The notes beneath the pieces were generated by a model that ran no database searches, had not been told where the DNA came from, and saw only the letters and a list, made by a program, of their open reading frames with translations. The position numbers were made by a program, and so were the translations under genes. From CBDUBS01 sp965365445 (GTDB lineage: Bacteria; Bacteroidota; Rhodothermia; Rhodothermales; DASSAV01), in assembly GCA_965365445.1 (NCBI GenBank), contig CBDUBS010000104.1:1-11822 (forward strand): DNA of 11,822 nt, in the 5' to 3' direction. Positions 8,111 to 11,822 of the stretch are shown one piece after another. How positions within the stretch are numbered: the stretch's first letter is position 1; each line of letters begins with the position of its first letter.

Positions 8111-9181
8111 CTACGGTTTAGCACTTCTCTCTGCGCGCTCGTGGGGGGAAAAAACCACCCGTCTGCTGTCCCGCTCATACTGCAAATCCAGTGCAAGCGC
8201 AATGGCGTTCAGGATTTCGCTCATTTGCTCGTTCGTAAACACGGCATTCAGCCGGTCCACCTCGTTGCTGGGAATGGTCAGGTGGACATCGAGATCGTAC
8301 CAGCGTTCGAGCTGCGTCGCGACCTCGTTAAAGGAAGCATGTTCGAAGACGAGCCGGCCCTCGGTCCAGGCAAGGTAGTTATCCAGGTCAACGCCTCGGT
8401 GTATCAGTGGGGCGTCCTTTCCCTGAAAGATCACCGCATCCCGCGGCCGGAGAATTACGGTATCGCGCCTCATGCTTCGCGGCGTCGAAACGGAAACTGC
8501 TCCCTCCTTTACCACCACTCTGGTAATTTGGTCGTCGGGAAACGCCGCCACATCGAACGAGGTGCCGAGAACCTTCACAAGCGCATCGCCGCCATGCACC
8601 AGAAAGGGGCGGCTGGAATCGGGAGACACCTCGAAAAAAGCCTCCCCTTCCAGGGTGAGGGCTCGTTCCGATTCTCCAAAATCGGGTGCCAGGGTGATTC
8701 TGCTCTCGACATTGAGTTGGATGCTGGTGCCGTCCGCCAGCCGGATCGTAGCTCGCTGCCCCCTCCCGGTAGCGAATACCTTTCCTTCGGCCGGCGCTTC
8801 GGCCCGGGGGCGAACGAATAAAAAGGCCAGCGCTACAGCCAGCACGACAACTGCCGCAACCCTCGCTGCCTGGTAGATCAGCCTCCTGCTCCGGGCCACC
8901 GGCGGACGGCCGACAGGCCTCAACCGCTGTTCCCGCGGCGTCTCGGCATGCTGCCGGATACGTTCATTCAGCCTTTTGAGTGCATCCAGATCATCCACCG
9001 GATTTTCCTGCTCGGCCGTCACCTTCCATACCACCTCGAGTTCGTCGAGTAATCGACCGGCCCTGTCATCGACAGCGATCCAGGCTCTTACCTGTGCTTT
9101 TTCCGACGCACTACACTCACCTGCCACATAGCGAGCGAGCAGCTTTCGGTCGATCCCGTTATTTCTGTTTGTTACTGGCAT
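8111..9181 (-). CDS. FecR-family transmembrane anti-sigma factor
   Basis: This is a 356-residue inner-membrane regulator. Residues about 10-45 (LLARYVAGECSASEKAQVRAWI) form the cytoplasmic anti-sigma segment. Residues about 102-123 (AARVAAVVVLAVALAFLFV) are the single membrane helix. Residues about 134-236 form the periplasmic FecR domain (FATGRGQRATIRLADGTSIQLN, LEGEAFFEVSPD, RPFLV, VLGTSFDVAAF, VVVKEGAVSV). Residues about 277-350 match the C-terminal DUF4974-type domain (RLVFEHASFNEVATQLERWY, NEQMSEILNAIALAL), which in this family contacts the STN domain of the transporter. I chose the ATG at 9179-9181 because the family N-terminus begins there; the frame is open to 9304 but the extra residues do not resemble the family. 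It would hold the sigma factor inactive until the transporter signals ligand. The gap to the sigma gene is 181 bp, wider than usual for such pairs. Confidence 0.93.
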   Translation of the reverse strand: MPVTNRNNGIDRKLLARYVAGECSASEKAQVRAWIAVDDRAGRLLDELEVVWKVTAEQENPVDDLDALKRLNERIRQHAETPREQRLRPVGRPPVARSRRLIYQAARVAAVVVLAVALAFLFVRPRAEAPAEGKVFATGRGQRATIRLADGTSIQLNVESRITLAPDFGESERALTLEGEAFFEVSPDSSRPFLVHGGDALVKVLGTSFDVAAFPDDQITRVVVKEGAVSVSTPRSMRRDTVILRPRDAVIFQGKDAPLIHRGVDLDNYLAWTEGRLVFEHASFNEVATQLERWYDLDVHLTIPSNEVDRLNAVFTNEQMSEILNAIALALDLQYERDSRRVVFSPHERAERSAKP

Positions 9182-9362
9182 CCACGTATCGGAATCCGTA
9201 ATGATGACTTCGATTGTTAAAGAAGCGATCCAATGGAAAGGCGCGCTTACCTGGGCAGGCATTTCTACCCCATGATTTTGTACTATCGCGTCCCCATTTC
9301 GCACACGTGCATCTCATATCCGGAAGATTCCCTGGCCCTTCCGAGCCGTTACGGGTTGTGTT

Positions 9363-9956
9363 CTAGGGTAAATCTCTGATCAGTGGCGCAAGCCGGCCCC
9401 GCATGTACTCCAGCGCACGCACCATCTGGTTCTCCACTGTTTTGATGCTCAGGCCAAGAACCGCGGCGATCTCCGCATATGTCATCTCCTGATGCCGTGA
9501 AAGCTTGAAAATGAGTTTTCGCCTCTCGGGAAGCCCCTCAACCGCTTTTCGGGCCGCCTCTATCAACTGCTGGTAGCGGATATCGTCTTCCGGCGTCGAT
9601 GTATCCGTCCGAGGGATAAATCCGGCCCTCCATCGGTCGATCACTCGTTCGTGCCTGAGTATCTTCAGGGACTCGTTACGGACCGCCCCGAAGAGATAGG
9701 CCCGGAGACTTCCGCGCGGTTTCCATTCGGTTCTGCCTTGCCAGATATGGAAAAAGAGGTTCTGAACTATGTCCTCCGCCACTTCCGAGGAACGGACATG
9801 GATCAGGGCAAATCGCACCAGTTCGCTGTGGTAGGCAAGAAAAAGGGCCTCAAACGCTTCATGATCCCCATTGCGAATCTGCTCGGCCCACTGCTCGTCC
9901 TCCAACAAGAGTTTCGCACCCTGCAATCTATGTGGATAAGCAACTCCCCGGTTCAT
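9363..9956 (-). CDS. ECF-type RNA polymerase sigma factor (FecI-like, Bacteroidota family)
   Basis: This is a 197-residue sigma-70 factor with only regions 2 and 4. Region 2 covers about 29-101 (GDHEAFEALFLAYHSELVRFA, then AEDIVQNLFFHIW, the core-binding and -10-recognition helices). Region 4 covers about 133-188 (LPERRKLIFKLSRHQEMTYAEIA, then GLSIKTVENQMVRALEYMR, the -35-binding helix-turn-helix). The start is the ATG at 9954-9956, with a GAGAG tract just upstream. It is the first gene of the regulatory pair with the downstream FecR-like gene and probably directs transcription of the transporter operon. Its upstream region is only about 140 bp before the end of a dead insertion sequence, so the element could have changed the native promoter. 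I could not find a clear promoter motif in 9957-10097. Confidence 0.93.
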   Translation of the reverse strand: MNRGVAYPHRLQGAKLLLEDEQWAEQIRNGDHEAFEALFLAYHSELVRFALIHVRSSEVAEDIVQNLFFHIWQGRTEWKPRGSLRAYLFGAVRNESLKILRHERVIDRWRAGFIPRTDTSTPEDDIRYQQLIEAARKAVEGLPERRKLIFKLSRHQEMTYAEIAAVLGLSIKTVENQMVRALEYMRGRLAPLIRDLP

Positions 9957-10097
9957 TCTCTCATCCCGATATGACGGTTTCGAGCCACTACATTACACCG
10001 ATCCCTCGCGAGCCGCGTACCACCATTCTTAGGAAAACTTTTTTCGTCTGGCCGTCTGTCCGTATAGCCTTGAAGCAATGAGCGCTTATTGAATGGA

Positions 10098-10123
10098 TGT
10101 ATCGCCCCGGAAATATCGGAGAC
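10098..10123 (-). repeat. Right terminal inverted repeat of the IS3-family element
   Basis: Read outward-in on the plus strand it begins TGTATCGCCCCGGAAATATC. It matches the left end at 18 of 26 positions without gaps, including the run CGCCCCGG. The first residues TGTA instead of TGAA and the AT-rich middle indicate drift. Confidence 0.7.
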
Positions 10124-10127
10124 AGGT

Positions 10128-11091
10128 TTATTGGAGAGTCGCAGCCAGCGGTGCATTTTGCTGACGGCGGTGGCAATTCGCTTCAAACACAGATGGAGGA
10201 TGATAACCCAGCGGTTCCATGAGACGATAGTGGTTGAACCACCAGACCCACTTCAGAACGGCGATCTCCACTTCTCCCAGCCCGCGCCACGGCGATTGCT
10301 GCCGGATCGCCACGGTCTTGAAGAGCCCAATCACCGATTCCGCCGGCGCGTTGTCGTAGCTGTCGCCGCGGCTGCCCACCGATCCCAGTGTACCTCGCCC
10401 TGCCTTCGCCGAACTTCGCTTCCGAGTACTCATCGCAACGCCCTCCGTCAAGGTGTTGCGATGACCGTTTGAATCTCCTTTGCACGCCGCAGTCGCTATG
10501 GTGGCCTAGATGCTCCCGCTCGGCCTCGTCCCGCTCCCAGAGGGCCTGCTCCAGCGCATCGAGCGCCAGATCACTTCTGAGTGAGTTCGACACCCGCCAG
10601 CCCACGATCCGGCGTGAGAAGACGTCAATGACGAAGGCCACGTAGACGAAGCCTCGCCACATAGCCACGTACGTCAGGTCCGACACCCAGAGCCTGTTCG
10701 GACGCTCGGCCGTGAAGTCGCGCTGCACCAGATCTTGCGGACGTTCAGCCATTTCTGCCGCAATGGTGGTCGTGATGCGACGACCCCGCACGGCGCCACG
10801 AAGCCCCATTCCATGCATCAGACGCTCGACCGTGCAGCGGGCAATCGTGAAGCCCGCCCGCTGAAGCTGACGCCAGAGCTTTCACACGCCGTAAACCCTG
10901 AAGTTCGCCTCCCAAACGCGTCTGATCTCTCCGCGAAACTCCTCGTCGTGACATTCTCGTCTGCATTTGAGCGCCGGATTCGCTGCTTGAGCCTTGTGCG
11001 CGTAATAGGTCGATGGAGCAATCGGCAACATCTTGCACATCGGTTCGACTCCATACTCCAAGCGGCGATCGTCTATGAAGGTCACCATCAT
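10128..11091 (-). pseudogene. IS3-family transposase OrfB (DDE integrase), nonsense-mutated and frame-disrupted
   Basis: The frame starts at the ATG pair at 11086-11091, overlapping the orfA stop. The N-terminal part is typical of the IS6110 group (RRLEYGVEPMCKMLPIAPST). A TGA at 10882-10884 interrupts it where an Arg codon (CGA) is expected; the frame continues as KLWRQLQRAGFTIARCTVER. The integrase core follows: RLWVSDLTYVAMWRGFVYV (first Asp) and HHSD at about 10492-10503 (second Asp). After GVQ the frame is lost in a stretch at 10381-10479 and resumes one frame away with VGSRGDSYDNAPAES (catalytic Glu), then the tail WFNHYRLMEPLGYHPP, ending at a TAA at 10128-10130. By comparison with IS6110 about 51 nt are expected between the two recognisable blocks but about 97 are present, so roughly 46 nt are extra. 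The enzyme is inactive. Confidence 0.88.
10430..10464. repeat. Perfect 10-bp inverted repeat inside the disrupted part of orfB
   Basis: TCATCGCAAC at 10430-10439 and GTTGCGATGA at 10455-10464 are perfect inverted copies with a 15-nt spacer. They sit in the extra sequence between two recognisable transposase blocks. The minus-strand sequence around 10454-10475 (GATTCAAACGGTCATCGCAA) resembles, as I remember it, the terminal repeat of IS30, and the ATG at 10449-10451 after the second arm opens a short frame (MSTRKRSSAK). It may be a remnant of a second element's end. Confidence 0.6.
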
Positions 11092-11399
11092 CTCGGTCGG
11101 CGGTCGAACTCCGCCTGTGCGAAATACGCGGATGCCTTTCGTAGGATCTCATTGGCCCGGCGAAGCTCCCGGTTCTCGCGTTCGAGCTCCTTCAGACGCG
11201 CCCGGTCGCTCATGACCGATCCGATGCCGCCTCGGTTCTGTTCGGCCTGGCTGATCCGGTTGCGCAGGGTCTGCGTCGAGCAGCCGATTTTCTCAGCAAT
11301 GGAGCAGACGGTGGCCCACTGGGATGAGTGCTCGTGTTAGAGCACCATGCGGACGGCCCGCTCGCGGACCTCCGGAGAATACCTGGTTCTGTTGTTCAT
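11088..11399 (-). pseudogene. IS3-family transposase OrfA, nonsense-mutated
   Basis: The frame starts at the ATG at 11397-11399 (MNNRTRYSPEVRERAVRMVL) and meets a TAA at 11337-11339, codon 21. It then continues in the same frame with typical OrfA sequence: SQWATVCSIAEKIGCSTQTL (helix-turn-helix) and LERENRELRRANEILRKAS (leucine-zipper helix), ending at a TGA at 11088-11090. The TAA probably replaces a GAA, a single base change. OrfA normally binds the element ends and is joined to OrfB by a -1 ribosomal frameshift. The -1 frame is open through the 3' end of orfA (for example around CGAAAGG), compatible with that, but the stop at codon 21 would prevent a full-length product. Confidence 0.85.
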
Positions 11400-11423
11400 G
11401 CCCCCAAGATCTCAAATGTTGGA

Positions 11424-11449
11424 GTCACCGGCAAACCCGGGGCGGTTCA
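11424..11449 (-). repeat. Left terminal inverted repeat of the IS3-family element
   Basis: On the minus strand it begins TGAACCGCCCCGGGTTTGCC at 11449 and ends at 11424. It lies 24 bp before the orfA start codon and agrees with the known IS6110-type end consensus. Confidence 0.8.
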
Positions 11450-11702
11450 ACTCGGAATTAACCTCACCATATCCGGTAACTGAGGCGCCGACACGGGTGG
11501 CAGAAGCATGACGCTGGACTCGGGCGGGGAGTACAATCAGGGGTGGATCGCTTGCCGTCTGGCTCCGACTTCTCCCGGCGATACGATGCTGCACATCTGC
11601 TCCACGGCAATCTACCGAGCGCTCTACGTGCATAGGCGGAATGTGCTGCATTCCAGAGTACAGACGGCACGATAAAAATCGCACCTATTCCCGTGCCGGT
11701 AT
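11450..11702. other. Intergenic stretch without a recognisable gene
   Basis: Between the IS left end and the terminator tail I see no protein with family-like sequence on either strand. A minus-strand open frame of about 80-90 codons spans part of it, but its composition (many Arg/Ser, no conserved pattern) and its overlap with the IS end argue against a real gene. It may be a remnant cut by the insertion. Confidence 0.5.
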
Positions 11703-11748
11703 AAAAAAGCAAAAGCCTCTAAGCTGCATGTATAAACAGCTTAGAGGC
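11703..11748 (-). terminator. Strong intrinsic terminator on the minus strand
   Basis: GCCTCTAAGCTG at 11715-11726 and CAGCTTAGAGGC at 11737-11748 form a perfect 12-bp stem with a 10-nt loop. On the minus strand it is followed by TTTTGCTTTTTT (11703-11714), a proper rho-independent tail. The plus strand lacks a T-run after the stem. It therefore ends a transcript that enters from the right edge of the window. Confidence 0.88.
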
Positions 11749-11756
11749 CTCATATG

Positions 11757-11822
11757 TGCTCCCCGGGTAGAAGTCGAACCCCACGGACTCTGCCGTAAGC
11801 TACCCCTCAGGATGCAGCCTCT
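11757..11822 (-). ncRNA. Candidate structured RNA 3' segment (continues beyond the window)
   Basis: On the minus strand this segment can fold as nested helices: GGGTAG (11800-11805) with CTACCC (11765-11770), enclosing ACGG (11793-11796) with CCGT (11783-11786) around a 6-nt loop. A GGGGTTCGACTT strand, including the tRNA T-loop-like GTTCGA, lies between the two 3' arms. A strong terminator follows about 10 nt later, as expected after an RNA gene. However, a standard tRNA T-stem does not form around GTTCGA, and the end GGGGAGCACA does not match a tRNA or tmRNA CCA end. It could be a degenerate tRNA/tmRNA-like end, another small RNA, or the last part of a regulated leader. The 5' part is outside the window. 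Confidence 0.3.

Larger units (their letters stand above)
10098..11449 (-). mobile_element. Decayed IS3-family insertion sequence (IS51 group, IS6110-like)
   Basis: The element is 1352 bp and reads on the minus strand from its left end at 11449 to its right end at 10098. It carries the standard IS3 layout: short orfA (11088-11399) overlapping a longer orfB (10128-11091) in the -1 frame. The left end, TGAACCGCCCCGG, is the classic end of IS6110-like elements, and the length matches that group (about 1.35 kb). Both genes are broken by nonsense codons, and orfB also by a frame-disrupting stretch, so it cannot move by itself. No target-site duplication is visible (GGA on one side, ACT on the other), which fits an old insertion or a rearranged flank. 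It lies 141 bp upstream of the sigma-factor gene. Confidence 0.85.

Noticed and set aside
9186..9196. An 11-base sequence (GTATCGGAATC) shared with the opposite strand at 2950-2960, considered as a shared operator
   Set aside because: Shared 11-mers are expected by chance in a window this size, and the sites are not placed consistently relative to gene starts.
10089..11452. Target-site duplication flanking the insertion sequence
   Set aside because: The three or four bases on either side (GGA and ACT) do not match in any sensible alignment of the ends.
11757..11822. Complete tRNA or tmRNA 3' end
   Set aside because: GTTCGA is present, but a five-base-pair T-stem does not form around it, and the 3' end GGGGAGCACA lacks a normal CCA and the C-rich acceptor strand of tmRNA; kept only as a low-confidence structured RNA candidate.
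1..11822. CRISPR array, integron sites or phage genes
   Set aside because: No regularly spaced direct repeats, no integrase other than the IS transposase, and no phage structural proteins are visible on either strand.

Overview
The window looks like chromosomal DNA from a high-GC member of the Bacteroidota/Rhodothermota group. Adjacent SusC and SusD genes, a Bacteroidota-type ECF sigma factor with a FecR anti-sigma factor, and lipoprotein signal peptides all point there. The genus cannot be read from the sequence. A GGAGG ribosome-binding site before susC, in a group that often lacks such sites, fits a peripheral lineage such as Rhodothermota but does not prove it.

Positions 1-9956 hold one co-directional block on the minus strand, read from right to left: ECF sigma factor (9363-9956), FecR-like anti-sigma factor (8111-9181), SusC-type TonB-dependent transporter with an N-terminal STN signalling domain (4549-7986), SusD-type surface lipoprotein (3011-4498), an FAD-dependent oxidoreductase with a lipoprotein signal (1225-2841), and the N-terminal 400 residues of an alpha-L-rhamnosidase-like protein (GH78 type), cut by the window edge (1-1200). 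This is a polysaccharide-utilisation-type locus with its own trans-envelope switch. The expected logic, from related systems, is that a glycan bound by SusC/SusD is sensed through the STN domain by FecR, which releases the sigma factor to transcribe the locus. The rhamnosidase suggests a rhamnose-decorated glycan or glycoside as substrate. The role of the flavoprotein is unknown.

Positions 10098-11449 hold a decayed IS3-family element (IS51 group, resembling IS6110 in end sequence, gene layout and length). It has recognisable inverted ends, an orfA with a nonsense codon, and an orfB with a nonsense codon plus a frame-disrupting stretch that contains a perfect 10-bp inverted repeat. It lies just upstream of the sigma gene and is dead as an autonomous element.

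Positions 11450-11822 have no convincing protein gene. They contain a strong minus-strand intrinsic terminator (12-bp stem plus T-rich tail), preceded on the same strand by a compact foldable RNA segment with a GTTCGA motif that continues beyond the window. It may be the 3' end of a structured RNA, a degenerate tRNA/tmRNA-like end, or a leader with competing hairpins.

The block is mostly a known type of system. The points most worth a second look are the lipidated, Sec-exported flavoprotein beside a rhamnosidase, the hairpin-bearing foreign-looking stretch inside the dead transposase, and the structured RNA candidate at the right edge.
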